This document shows, piece by piece, positions 9,203 to 19,400 of a stretch of DNA of 64,000 nt. Within the stretch, counting starts at the first letter, position 1. Every line of letters begins with the position of its first letter. This stretch comes from Carpediemonas membranifera (lineage: Eukaryota; Fornicata): contig JAHDYR010000013.1 in the NCBI GenBank assembly GCA_019828565.1, positions 248,001 through 312,000 of the forward strand, written 5' to 3'. The notes under the pieces are model-generated. The model saw only the letters and a program-made list of their open reading frames with translations, searched no databases and had not been told where the DNA came from. Position numbers and translations under genes: made by a program.

Positions 9203-9829
9203 TTAGAAGCCAAGAGGGCCGTGGGTAGAGACAGCGATGGCGTGGCAGCCGTCGGGGATGATCTTACCCTCCTCACGGAGCGTGGTGTACTCCTCCTTCT
9301 TGTACTTGGTGAAGCCCCACTTGTCAGAGATGACGATCTCCTGGTAGCCGGGGAACTTGTACTTGGCACGGCGGAAAGCCTCCTGGACGAAGGGGACAGT
9401 CTTCTCACCGCAACGGACAGACATGAGGGGCTGGCCGATGTTCACGCGAGCAACGAGGCCCTGGGGCTTGCCCCAGGCGTGACGCATGCCGGTCTGGAGA
9501 CGATCAGCGCCAGCGCAGGTAAGCATCTTGTTGATGCGGAGAACGTGGAAGGGGTGGATGCGGATACGCATGTGGAAAGCCTCCTTGCCGCAGTTAGTAA
9601 CGAGGTACTTGTTGCAGGAGATACGGGAAGCCTCAAGAGCCTCAGAGGAGATCTGCTCCTTCTCACGGGAGACCATGTGGACGCAGCAGGGGAAGTCGTC
9701 GACGTGAGCAGACTTGCGGCCAAGATCGTAGATGCGGAGCTTCCCATCGGGGACACCACGGTTGAAACGAGACTTGGGGAAAGGCTTGTTCTTGCAGCAA
9801 CGGTAGCAACGAGCAGGACGGCGACCCAT
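9203..9829 (-). CDS. RPL10: 60S ribosomal protein uL16 (RPL10)
   Basis: 208 residues with the family start [20 protein letters not shown], the blocks [39 protein letters not shown] and the P-site loop region [18 protein letters not shown], ending in [20 protein letters not shown]. uL16 is loaded late in 60S maturation and contacts the tRNA acceptor stems. Intronless. An AT-rich box (ATTATATAAC on the minus strand) lies about 15-25 nt above the ATG. Confidence 0.97.
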   Translation of the reverse strand: MGRRPARCYRCCKNKPFPKSRFNRGVPDGKLRIYDLGRKSAHVDDFPCCVHMVSREKEQISSEALEASRISCNKYLVTNCGKEAFHMRIRIHPFHVLRINKMLTCAGADRLQTGMRHAWGKPQGLVARVNIGQPLMSVRCGEKTVPFVQEAFRRAKYKFPGYQEIVISDKWGFTKYKKEEYTTLREEGKIIPDGCHAIAVSTHGPLGF

Positions 9830-10125
9830 CTCTACAAGATGTTATATAATGCCTAATATCTCTTAGAAGGCAAGAGATGGCCTGGTAACGAACACTTGAC
9901 GAACACGACGAATCTGACTTGCACTTTATGTCACGTTTTTCGCCGTTTTTCTCCAGAACCGCGCACATCCAACCCATGAAACCAGCCATTCATCCATATA
10001 TCAGACCAAGCTGTGTGCTCCCATCATTTTGTTCTCGAAACAACTCATCTTTTACCCACAATCACATCCTCACTGAATCAAGTTGTGACCCACGAGAATC
10101 AAATTTCTCTAAAAAAAATACGAAG
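9830..10125. other. Intergenic spacer
   Basis: 296 bp between RPL10 and the PFK stop; includes an A-run and the RPL10 leader. No gene seen. Confidence 0.4.
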
Positions 10126-11414
10126 TTAGTGGCCGGCCTGGGCGATGTTCTTGCCCTTGGGCTGGCTGATATTCTTGAGCATCTCGTTGAACCAGGCAGT
10201 CTCGATGTTGAAGGGCTTGCCGCCGGCGATACGGGGGAACTCGCAGGCCTTGAGGATGTTGCTGTCGTTCTCGTCGTGGCCAATGACGCCGGGCTTGCCA
10301 GCGATGGCGCAGTCGACAGCAAGGTCAGTGCAGGACTTGATGAGGCGGAGGTCGTCAGCGTTGGCTGGGGCGGCGCGAGCGAAGTAGCCAGACTTCTGGA
10401 CCATGACCTTCTCAGCACCGAGCATCTTGGCGAACTGGTCGCCGAACCACTTGCCGGGGTTGACGGCGTCGAGCTTGATGTGACCGAAGGCGTCGCGTGG
10501 GACAGCCTGGCCAGCCGCCTCCATCTCCTTGACGATGGTGTCAACACCGGCGCCCTCTGAGATGAAGATGTTGACGTTGTCGATCTCGTCCATGACCTTC
10601 TTGAGGCGCTCGGCCTCGGCCTTGATGTCGACCTCCATCTCGGGGATGAAGACTGCATGGACGTCCTTGCGCGCCTGGGTCAGTCCGAGGCCCTCAGCCC
10701 ACTTGAGCGTGGCGAGACGCTCGCGGTATTTGGCAGCGGTCGCGGCAGTGAGCCAGCCGCAGTTGCGGCCCATGACCTCGTGGATGATCAGCATGCGGGG
10801 GTTAGCGTTGTGTTCACCGACGACGTTCTCGAAGAACTTGGCGCCCTCCTCCGCGGCTGTCCAGGCGCCGAGAGACTGGCGGATGGGGTAGACGTCGTTG
10901 TCGATGGTCTTGGGGAGGCCGACAACAGTGAGAGGGTAGTCGTTCTCGGCAAGGTAGGCGGCCAGGTCAGCAGCGGTGGTGTTGGTGTCATCACCGCCGA
11001 TGGTGTGGAGGACATCGACCCTGTCCTTGGTGAGCTGCTCGGCGGCAACCTTAAGAGGGTCCTCGCCCTCCTTCACGAGGCCGCGCTTCACGCAATCAGC
11101 AACGTTGGTGAGCTTGACGCGGGAGTTGCCGATGGGGGAGCCGCCGTGGAGGTGGAGTAGGGGCAGCCTGGCGCATCTCGTCAGAGACAAGGATGTAGTC
11201 GCCAAGAAGAAGGCCCTTGTAGCCAGAGACGTAGCAAATGATCTGGATTAGTGGATATTGAGTGCTGGCGTGTTTAGGAGGCACCAGAATGGCGACAAAC
11301 CTCGATCTTGGGGTACAGCTCAGTGTATCGCTCAATGAGACCACCGATGGCGGAAGAGAGGCAAGGAGCAAGGCCACCAGCGGTAAGGATAGCAACGCGG
11401 TTGACGGAAGGCAT
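10126..11414 (-). CDS. PFP: PPi-dependent 6-phosphofructokinase (58-nt intron, one apparent frame break)
   Basis: Phosphorylates fructose 6-phosphate with pyrophosphate in glycolysis. Exon 1 (11414-11301, 38 codons) starts MPSVNRVAILTAGGLAPCLS. After the 58-nt intron comes IICYVSGYKGLLLGDYILVS, then LLHLHGGSPIGNSRVKLTN, TIGGDDTNTTAADL, VVGLPKTIDNDVYPIRQS, HEVMGRNCGWLTAATA and the substrate block ISEGAG. Two residues mark the PPi type: the second Asp in GGDD (ATP enzymes have GGDG) and Lys in PKTIDND (ATP enzymes have PGTIDND). In the C4 run at 11160-11163 one base fewer is needed to join DEMRQAA to LLHLHGGSP; this looks like a homopolymer error in an otherwise intact, highly conserved gene. 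PPi-PFK is the usual glycolytic enzyme of anaerobic protists. Confidence 0.92.
11243..11300 (-). other. 58-nt intron in PPi-PFK
   Basis: Minus strand: begins GTTTGT and ends CACTAATCCAG. Removal joins TELYPKIE to IICYVSGYKG in frame. The 3' motif keeps an ACTAA branch-like sequence only a few bases from the acceptor. Confidence 0.88.
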
Positions 11415-11935
11415 TTTCGTTTGAATGCTTGATGTCTTGGCAAGATCTCCCCCGAATCAGACAGAATCAGGTCGATTTCATCCCATCATAGAACCCATCA
11501 CCGTTCTCCCCGCCCCTAAAACTGCCAGAAGACCCGGCTCCCAGATCCCTCGCATAAACGCAGTTTGATCAAAACTGACAATTCGAAAGAATGCCCCGCA
11601 ATTTCTCGCTCAGGCCGGATCAGATCTGCTTTTGCTCACGACAGATACATAGCAGGCATATATCTCAGATCCGACCTATTTTTCAGGCTTGCAGTCGCTA
11701 TAGCACGAGTTTGACGAATCTGACGGATTTGCCACGGCGTTGTTCAAGCAGTGAGTTAAGCGGCAAAAAGCAAGATTAGACTCAGCCTAGTATTCTCCGC
11801 ACGACAGTCTAAGACAGGGATAAACCAGTCATCACAGTCAAGCGAGTCAAATCCTCCATAATTGACTTTTCCTGTGCGCACCGAGGAAACACAATAACCG
11901 CCACCATTTACCCGACCAACGTCTCGAGAACCGCA
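11415..11935. other. Intergenic spacer
   Basis: 521 bp between the PFK start and the end of the next minus-strand gene. Small open frames only; no support for a gene. Confidence 0.4.
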
Positions 11936-12952
11936 TCACCTTGCCCCCTTGCTCCTCACACCCTTCGCGACGTTAAGCTCCCGTGTCAGAGCGAGAAGCT
12001 TTTCTTCCAGCGCATCCTTGCTGCTCTGGAGCTCAGCGATCTGCCGCCGCATCCCTGCTCTAACCTGCGCGGTCTTCCGCTCCTCTGCCTCTCTTGCCTT
12101 CTGAACTTCGTCGCGCTCCATGACGAGCACCTCCTTGGCGTCCGCCATCTCCACAACCTCGGCCTCGCTGTTCATCTTAGCAGCAGAGAGCATGGCGTTC
12201 TCCTGCTCCAAGGAGTCCAGCAGCCTGTTCACCCGTCTAGTGACGTCCTTGACGTCCTCGTCCCATTCCTCCTTCGGCCGTGCCGTGCGGCTCTTAATGT
12301 TCGTCCAGATCGCGCCAAGGACCCGGGCCATGTGGATGTCGTGGTTCTCGCGTGCTGAGTTGGCTTGGCGGGTCGAGTCGAGCTCGTGCTGCAGTCTGCC
12401 GACTTCTGACTGCAAGAACTGGATCTCTCCCCTCAGTTGCTCAACCCTGACCAAGCCTGTCTTATCATCGCCCAGGCGCTTGGTCAGCAGCTCGTTGACA
12501 CGCTCCTTCTGACTCTCAACATCAACAAGCTCACGTTCAAGTGCGGTTCTTTCATCCAGAGCGACCTTGAGATCGTTCTGCAGCTTACCAATCACCATGC
12601 TCATATCAGAAGTGAGGCGCTTCTCGAGCACCTGGTTAGCCTTCCTCATGGCCCTCAGCTGGCCCTGCAGACGTTGGAACACTGGTGTGGACATAATGTC
12701 CGCTTCGACAGTGCGGTGGGAGATGGCCTCGGGAGTAGCTGCTTCCGGAAATGCATGAGATGATCTAAGGGGATGGTTCGGGGTTTGAGGGCGCGACAGG
12801 CTCGTGATTTCCTTCTGGCGACCTTCAATCTCATACCGAAGGGCGGAAGCGGTTCTTTCAAGCTCACGAACACGTTGCTGCTTCAAAGCGAGCTCTGTGC
12901 GGGCCTCGCTGACAGACATTGGTTGCTTACTTGGAGAAGATGGCGATGACAT
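11936..12952 (-). CDS. Coiled-coil protein of unknown function
   Basis: 338 residues, complete, with ATG at 12952. The N-terminus is Ser/Pro-rich (MSSPSSPSKQPMS). A first coiled coil follows (LKQQRVRELERTASALRYEI), then a Pro-rich linker, then nearly continuous coiled coil from about residue 95 to the end, broken once by a Trp-containing stretch (VLGAIWTNIKSRT) near residue 225. The C-terminus is basic (GVRSKGAR). No catalytic or targeting motif is visible. Such proteins are common in flagellar and basal-body structures, and two other genes here are axonemal, but that link is only circumstantial. Confidence 0.7.
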   Translation of the reverse strand: MSSPSSPSKQPMSVSEARTELALKQQRVRELERTASALRYEIEGRQKEITSLSRPQTPNHPLRSSHAFPEAATPEAISHRTVEADIMSTPVFQRLQGQLRAMRKANQVLEKRLTSDMSMVIGKLQNDLKVALDERTALERELVDVESQKERVNELLTKRLGDDKTGLVRVEQLRGEIQFLQSEVGRLQHELDSTRQANSARENHDIHMARVLGAIWTNIKSRTARPKEEWDEDVKDVTRRVNRLLDSLEQENAMLSAAKMNSEAEVVEMADAKEVLVMERDEVQKAREAEERKTAQVRAGMRRQIAELQSSKDALEEKLLALTRELNVAKGVRSKGAR

Positions 12953-13033
12953 GGTTTTCGCTCTTCAGTACTTTTCGTACAATAACACATGTAAATGCAA
13001 CCCTGGCCCTCTAAACTGGCCCATCCCCCCCAT

Positions 13034-13882
13034 TTACCTCCTGGCTCGCCCAACAGCGGCAGTGATTGCCCTATAGCTAGACCAGGTAACTGCAGTGGTG
13101 ATGGCTCGGCGCAAGGCAACGAACTCAACGCCGCGGTACAGCGGAGCAATGCCCTCTTCCTCTAGCATCTCGCGCACAACAGCAACGATGCCGGCGTCCT
13201 TCCCTTGGGCCTTTGACAGCGCCACTCTCGTCCGGACCACATCAAGCGGGTACGCTGCGGCTGTCCCGACAGCGCCAGCAACAGCGGACACGATAAACTG
13301 GCTGGTCGGGCTCGCCTTCTTCTGGGCGAAGGGGCTTGTCGTGTTAACCATGGCGAACGAGATGCCCGAGTATATGACGTCCCCGAGCACCTGGATCATG
13401 GCCCCGCGCGTGTATGATGTCTTGAGTACATCAATCACAGCAGATCTCCCGTTCTTGTACTCCCAGACACCGACAGACTCCATGCGGGACTTGGCCACGG
13501 CGGCGGGGTTGGCAATCACTGCTGTAGCCGCGCGGGCAAAGGATCCAGTGAGTAGGGCGTGCAGAGGGGTCATGGCATGGCCGGTGCGGGCCCGGTACCG
13601 TCTGTTGGCCATCTGGAGCATGAGGAAGTAAAGACCGGCGCCGGGAACCACGCGCATGACGTTGGAAGTAGAACCACGCCATAGACCGGTAATGCCGTCC
13701 TCCTGGATGATTGTGCGGGCTGCTTGCGCGACAGAGGAGTACTTTTCGGCATCTTTGGTCTGTTTAGACTGCTGGAGACGAGTTTTGATCAGATCCATTG
13801 GCTGGCACGAAACGCATGCAATGGTAGCGCTAGTAGCACCAGCAGCAAAGTGGATGAGAGGGTTTGAACCAATATTTGACAT
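13034..13882 (-). CDS. SLC25A38: Mitochondrial carrier family protein, SLC25A38/Hem25-like
   Basis: 282 residues with three tandem ~95-residue carrier repeats. The signature P-x-[DE]-x2-[KR] occurs as QPMDLIKTRLQ in repeat 1, as a degenerate NPAAVAKSRMES in repeat 2 and as YPLDVVRTRVAL in repeat 3. The blocks GLWRGSTSNVMRVVPGAGLYF and VEFVALRRAITTAVTWSSY match the glycine carrier SLC25A38/Hem25 ([21 protein letters not shown] and RALRRTLMAAMAWTVYEEM). In other eukaryotes this carrier brings glycine into mitochondria for heme synthesis; here it would act in a mitochondrion or mitochondrion-related organelle, perhaps for glycine/one-carbon metabolism. Start ATG at 13882; four upstream codons begin with GTG. 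Confidence 0.8.
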   Translation of the reverse strand: MSNIGSNPLIHFAAGATSATIACVSCQPMDLIKTRLQQSKQTKDAEKYSSVAQAARTIIQEDGITGLWRGSTSNVMRVVPGAGLYFLMLQMANRRYRARTGHAMTPLHALLTGSFARAATAVIANPAAVAKSRMESVGVWEYKNGRSAVIDVLKTSYTRGAMIQVLGDVIYSGISFAMVNTTSPFAQKKASPTSQFIVSAVAGAVGTAAAYPLDVVRTRVALSKAQGKDAGIVAVVREMLEEEGIAPLYRGVEFVALRRAITTAVTWSSYRAITAAVGRARR

Positions 13883-14485
13883 TGCGAGCACCACAGGATG
13901 CGATTCGACTGCCGCGGAGTCATCTGACGCGTTCTGGGTGATATGGACACTCCAGCATCGTGTCTAGTATGTAGCTGAAGAATGGGGGAAATTCTGGGGT
14001 TGCATGCTCTGTTGAAAGTGGGACTCAGCTGGAGAAGTCTTCCTGCCCAGCCTCCCAGCCTCCAAGTGAGGCCATGTTCGAGGCGATGCCTCAGCTCACG
14101 CAGAACAACAAGAAGCTGGAGACCATGGTTATCCGCCAACAGGTCGGCGCTGTTCGGAGCAACTGCGGCCCACGAGAGGAAGCGGGAAAGCCCGGCATGC
14201 AGCATTTCATCGTCTGTGCCGTCTGTTCCCTGGTTAGTGCGCTCAAGTGCAATTTCCAAAAATATTTTGTGAGTGCTTCTGGCAAATTTCAGCAGCAGCC
14301 GCAAAGTTTAGCGGTGAATATTTTTTGTTAAAGCGAGTGTATCAATTTTAAACTTGTTGATAGACCATATGACCAATAAGCCTCACGATGGCACCGTAAA
14401 GATAGTCTGAAATATGGCGAATCTCGCTAAAAAATGCTTTTGATGGAATCGTCCAGAAGTCGCTTTTTGGAGGACCTTCCAAGAG
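13883..14485. other. Divergent intergenic region between carrier and calcineurin genes
   Basis: 603 bp that must hold both promoters. A long minus-strand open frame (13789-14304) overlaps the carrier 5' end but begins with a non-ATG codon and shows no known motif. An AT-rich tract lies at about 14262-14400. Confidence 0.4.
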
Positions 14486-16138
14486 ATGGAGCCAGGAGCA
14501 TCAATCGATGGCTTCGGAGACGAAGTGACTATCTCCGCTCTCAATCGTCCGAAGAACGATACAATAGCCCGTGTGATGTCCGATGTTCCCGAGCCAGAGG
14601 GCAGCATTCTCACCGTGAACGAAGCGTACGGGAATGATACGGTCCCGAACCATAGGATGATCATTGAGCACTTCCAGAAGGAAGGGAGGCTTTCGAAAGA
14701 GCTGATCACGAAGATCATCAACGACGCCATCACTGTTCTGGGCCAGGAGCCGAACCTCCTCACCGTTGACGCCCCTGTAACCGTGGTTGGCGACCTCCAC
14801 GGTCAATTCTACGACCTTGTCCGCCTGATTGAGCTCGCGGGAGACCCGGAGAAGACGCGCTATCTTTTCCTAGGAGACTACATCGACCGGGGCACATTCA
14901 GCCTTGAGACGACCATCACGCTCTATAGCATGAAACTCTGTTATCCAAAGAATGTTTTCCTCCTCAGGGGCAACCACGAGTGCCGCCAGATGGCCGACTT
15001 CTTCAACTTTCGACTCGAGGTCCTCCACAAGCAGGACAACGAGGTCCTCGAGCTCTTCCAGAAGTCCTTCGACCACCTCCCTCTCGCAGCTATAGTAGAC
15101 AACAGGTTCTTCGCCGTCCACGGCGGCATCTCCCCCGAGCTAAAGAACGTCGCACAAATCAACAAGATCGACCGGTTCCGGGAGCCCCCCGAGTCGGGTC
15201 TCATGACGGACCTGCTCTGGTCCGACCCCGCTGTGCGTGACGGGCCCTCTGTGGGCTTCAAGTCCAACACTGTGCGGGGATGCGGGCATACCTATGGCTT
15301 TGCCGCGGTTGCCCGATTCCTCGAGGCTAACCACCTCTTATGTGTCGTTAGGGGCCATGAGGCTCAGAACGACGGCTTTAAGATGCACCGCACGCATCCA
15401 TCGACCAAGTTCCCGACGGTCATCACAGTCTTCAGCGCCCCCAACTACTGCGGCAACTACGCCAACAAGGCTGCCCTCCTCTTCATCGGCCCCAAGACTA
15501 TCAACGTCAAGCAGTTCAGCTACAGCGACCAGCCGTACGTCCTCCCGAACTTCCAGAACATCTTCGACTGGTCGATGCCGTTCGTCATCGAGAATGTCAC
15601 GGAGCTGCTTCTCGCGATGACTTCCCGACTCGGAGACCAGGATATGGAGGCTAGTTCGGAGGACGAGACTGCCGAAGAAGCCATATCTAGACGCAAGAGA
15701 ATATTGGCCAAGATCCAGGCCGTATCTCGTATGGCTAGATTTGCCCGGATCCTACGTGAGGAGAAGGAGACCATCATCAAGCTCAAGGGTATCGCGGGCA
15801 CCTCCAAGCTGCCGGTCGGCCTGCTCCAGGGCGGGTCCGAGGCGATCGACCAGACGCTGACTGCATTCCAGCGGGCACTCGAGCTCGATATGGCCAATGA
15901 GATGGCGCCCAATGCTCGCAAGCAAACCAAGCAAGAGATGATCGAGAAGATCGTGAAAGATGTACTCAACGCCCGTGAGGAGAGCGCGATCGCCCAGCGG
16001 GAGGGCCGAGAGGTTTCTGTACAGCAGGGTACTGTCCAGGAGGACACCGAGGAGGATGCGAGGGTACGGCGCCAGCTCAGGCGGGAATTCGAGCTGGGTG
16101 AGTTAGTGGCGCCGACCGTGAAGATATCCGCGATATAG
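14486..16138 (+). CDS. CNA: Calcineurin A, Ca2+/calmodulin-dependent protein phosphatase 2B catalytic subunit
   Basis: 550 residues. The metallophosphatase motifs are all present: GDLHGQFYDL, GDYIDRG, LLRGNHECR, the FAVHGGISPE block and FSAPNYCGNYANKAALL. Calcineurin-specific regions follow: LPNFQNIFDWSMPFVIENVT (B-subunit-binding helix region) and then RRKRILAKIQAVSRMARFAR with ILREEKETIIKLKGIAGTSK, a close match to the calmodulin-binding segment and its LREESESVLTLKGLTP continuation. The C-tail after about residue 455 is charged and lacks a clear copy of the classic autoinhibitory helix. The usual DVYNNK after NY in the active-site block is GNYANK. Intronless; first plus-strand gene after a run of minus-strand genes. 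Confidence 0.95.
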   Translation: MEPGASIDGFGDEVTISALNRPKNDTIARVMSDVPEPEGSILTVNEAYGNDTVPNHRMIIEHFQKEGRLSKELITKIINDAITVLGQEPNLLTVDAPVTVVGDLHGQFYDLVRLIELAGDPEKTRYLFLGDYIDRGTFSLETTITLYSMKLCYPKNVFLLRGNHECRQMADFFNFRLEVLHKQDNEVLELFQKSFDHLPLAAIVDNRFFAVHGGISPELKNVAQINKIDRFREPPESGLMTDLLWSDPAVRDGPSVGFKSNTVRGCGHTYGFAAVARFLEANHLLCVVRGHEAQNDGFKMHRTHPSTKFPTVITVFSAPNYCGNYANKAALLFIGPKTINVKQFSYSDQPYVLPNFQNIFDWSMPFVIENVTELLLAMTSRLGDQDMEASSEDETAEEAISRRKRILAKIQAVSRMARFARILREEKETIIKLKGIAGTSKLPVGLLQGGSEAIDQTLTAFQRALELDMANEMAPNARKQTKQEMIEKIVKDVLNAREESAIAQREGREVSVQQGTVQEDTEEDARVRRQLRREFELGELVAPTVKISAI

Positions 16139-16467
16139 ATTTAAGGATGGATCTGTACACTAAATTTCAGCATGTCTCTGCCGTAGGCGATGTGGCAGTG
16201 CCCCTGGTCAAAGGCTCGTCATGCGTCATCGGCGAGGGCCACCATCCTACGTCACTGTGACGTTCCACGGCTGGCACGGCGTCGACTTGCCACTCGCCAG
16301 CGGACGTCTTTGTCGAGTTCGAAGCAGACAATGCCCAAAGTGCGACGATGCCCAAGGTTCGCGGTTTCCAGCGATTCTCACACAGATGGTGTGTTACAAC
16401 AGCAGCAACACAGCTGCAACGCGATTCTTTCACACAGCACGCCCAACGCGTTTGATCCGCCGATTCC
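16139..16467. other. Intergenic spacer
   Basis: 329 bp between calcineurin A and the WD40-kinase-HECT gene. Short frames only, nothing supported. Confidence 0.4.
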
Positions 16468-19400
16468 ATGATTACACAGCCAGTGGTACGTATTGAGGCC
16501 GTATTCTCACACAGCGACGGCTGTAGCGTAGTAGATGTACAGATCCGCACCGCAAGCTCCGAGCACCCCGGCCCCGAGGGCATCCAGATCCTCAAGCGAG
16601 GCGAGACGCCAATCACCGTCCAGGACCTCGAGCAGGTTATCCAGTACCTGCTCAGCGAGAGCATAGAACCTGATACGCTGACGATGGAGCTCACTGAGCC
16701 CGCTGTTACCGTTTCGATAGTGAATGGCAGACTCGAGGCCGACCATGAGAACAATCGCGTTGAGTTCGCGCTCAAAGCATGGAACACGCGGTCCACGAAG
16801 CCTACGGAAGCTGGTGTGTGCATTAGGACATTGAGCGGGCACGAACGTTTGGTGCACGGTGTCGCCACCTCCCCCGACGGCACCATCTTCACAGCATCAG
16901 GTGACGGCGACGTCAAGCAGTGGGACTCGGCCACTGGTCAGTGTATCAGGACCATGAGACATGGTGGACGCATTTGGAGCATAGCCATCTCGCCGGACGG
17001 GTCGACCATTGCCACGAGTTGTGATGTAGACAGCTTCATTGAGGTCTGGGACACAAACACCGGACAGGGGACCCAGACGCTCATCGGGCATGCGTCTTAT
17101 GTGAGCTGCGTTGCATTCTCCCCTGATGGCCTCACCCTGGTCTCTGGATCGCACGATTGCACCGCCATGGTCTGGGACGTCGAGACAGGGCAGTGCAGAC
17201 TGACACTATCAGGTCATTGCCGTTATGTGCGTGGTGTGGCCATATCCCCTGATGGCTCGACAATTTACACTGGAAGTTTGGACTACAAGGTCAAGCAGTG
17301 GAGCTCCGCCACTGGCGATTGCATCAGGACCATGAATCATGGTTCCGGAGTGGCAGGCATTTCCGTGTCCCCAGATGGGCCATCATCGCATCAGGCGGTA
17401 AAAATGGCCATCAAGTACTGGGACACCGCAACTCCTAGCTGACTCAGACGATTGATGGGCACACGCGCATTATGCGGAGTATCGCCTTCTCCCCCGACGG
17501 CAGGACTCTGGTGTCTGGGCCCCTTAACAAAACCATCAAGCAGTGGTACGTCGCGACTGGGGCACTGATCAGAACGATCTCGGGGCACGATGGCAAGATG
17601 ATGGGTGTCGCCTTCTCCCGAGACGGCACCACTATTGTGTCTGGATCCAGTGACACGACAGCGAAGGTCTGGAGCGCACTCCCCCGCACCACCCAGTTCC
17701 AGGCCACCGTCAACCAGCTCTGCTCCAGCCCAGTCGCCCCCGATGCCGACATCGCCATCGACCCTGGCGACTCAGAAGTACTCCCCTGCGACCTCACTCG
17801 CATCATCCTCCACTTCCTCGCCACTGGTCTGCCCCGCTCCTTTACGATGACGCTGACCCGCCCCGCCGCCAGAGTCTGGCTGGAGGACAAGTTCGCCAAG
17901 ACAGACTCCGATGATGAAGGCCTGGCCAAGCTCATCAAGCTCTACATTGCATGCATATGCGACCAGAATGTTGCCGACTTCTGCTCGGGTGCCGTTTCTA
18001 ACGTTTTCCTGGTTGACGCAACAATCGACCAGTTGAAGCAGGTTGTGACTCACGTGACATCAAACGCAGTGCCGAGCAGCTTCACTGTCACCACCGCCGA
18101 CCCAGCCACGACCGTCACTCTGACCGATGGCCTATTCAGCGCCGACCGGCATGCCCTCGAGGTCGACGCGATCCTTTCTGATGTCAACTGCCGCATGCTT
18201 CAGACAGCCATGGCCGAGCAGGAAAGTAGGGCCGAGCAGAACATGGAGTTGCTCAGAGCTGAGCTATCTCACGCGAGGTCTGAAGTCGCAGACCTGAAGG
18301 CGACCCTGGCCTCGTTCTGCGCCTTCCTCCAGCCGGCCGTCCGCGAGACGTGGCAGTGGGCCCTCGGTCAGAAGGAGCTTGGCGATGACACGAGCGCCGA
18401 GGAGCGCACCATTCGCCAGTTGACTGGCCTGGCCGCCGAGGCTGAGGTCCGCCTGGCTGGGTTCGCCGAGGCCGACGCCATCACTGTGCAGCTCCAGACG
18501 CTCGGCGACTACCAGCACCTCAAGAGCTCGATGACAAGTCTCAAAGAGACGGTGGAGTTCTACAGCCGGCCCCGTAAGAATGGTGCAGCGATCCTCAAAG
18601 ATGCGGCGGATGACCTCGAGAATGCGAACGCCACACTCGCAAAGATGGTCGCCGTTCTGGCCCGCCGCACGCCGCAGCTCGTCCGGCTCTGCCCCGAGCT
18701 GGAGGCCCTCACCGCGCTGTCGGCAAGCCTCTTCACCGAGCTGCATGAGATGGGGCTGGCCCACCTCATGGACCTCCCCGAGATGCGCGTCGATCTGTCG
18801 CTGTCCGACTTCACCGTCGAGTCGACCGTCAGCAAGAACAGAGCGCTGTGCCAGATCGTGGCCCGCGACGGCCAGATCTACTTCACCAAGACTTTCAAGC
18901 TTGACAGCGCGCAGCAGCGCAAGCTCTGCGACCACGAAGCGGGCATCCTGTCGCGCATGGCGCACAGCCCCACCGTGCCCAGGCTGCACTTCGTCCTCCT
19001 CGACCTCTCTGATCCTGAGAGGAAGACCGGCGCGATCGTCATGGAGCGCCTCGAGCGCCACCTGCGCGACGCCTCAGCCAACTCGCCCGACAGCCTGCGC
19101 AGACTGCTCAACGGCCTGCTCACCGCGATCCACGACCTGCACAGCGCGGGCGTCTGCCACCGCGACATCAAGCCCGAGAACGTCATGCTGCGCGAGGACC
19201 ACCCCGTGCTCGTCGAATTCGAGACGGCCTCGAACATGGACGCCGTGAACGCGACGGCGCTCGCATTCTGCGCGCCCGAGGAAGTCAAGATGAGGAAGAA
19301 TCTCAAGCTCCGCCACCGCGAGCAGCAAGCCGCCGATGTATATCACGCGGGCATGACGACGCTGGCGCTGATGGCCATGGACTACACGGATTTCTGCAGG

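Noticed and set aside
9104-9856. 250-codon plus-strand ORF antisense to RPL10
   Set aside because: Same effect; uL16 on the minus strand explains the open frame.
13789-14304. Minus-strand open frame of 171 codons upstream of the carrier gene
   Set aside because: Begins with a non-ATG codon, overlaps the carrier 5' end in another frame and has no recognisable domain. Parts look helical, so an exon cannot be fully excluded.
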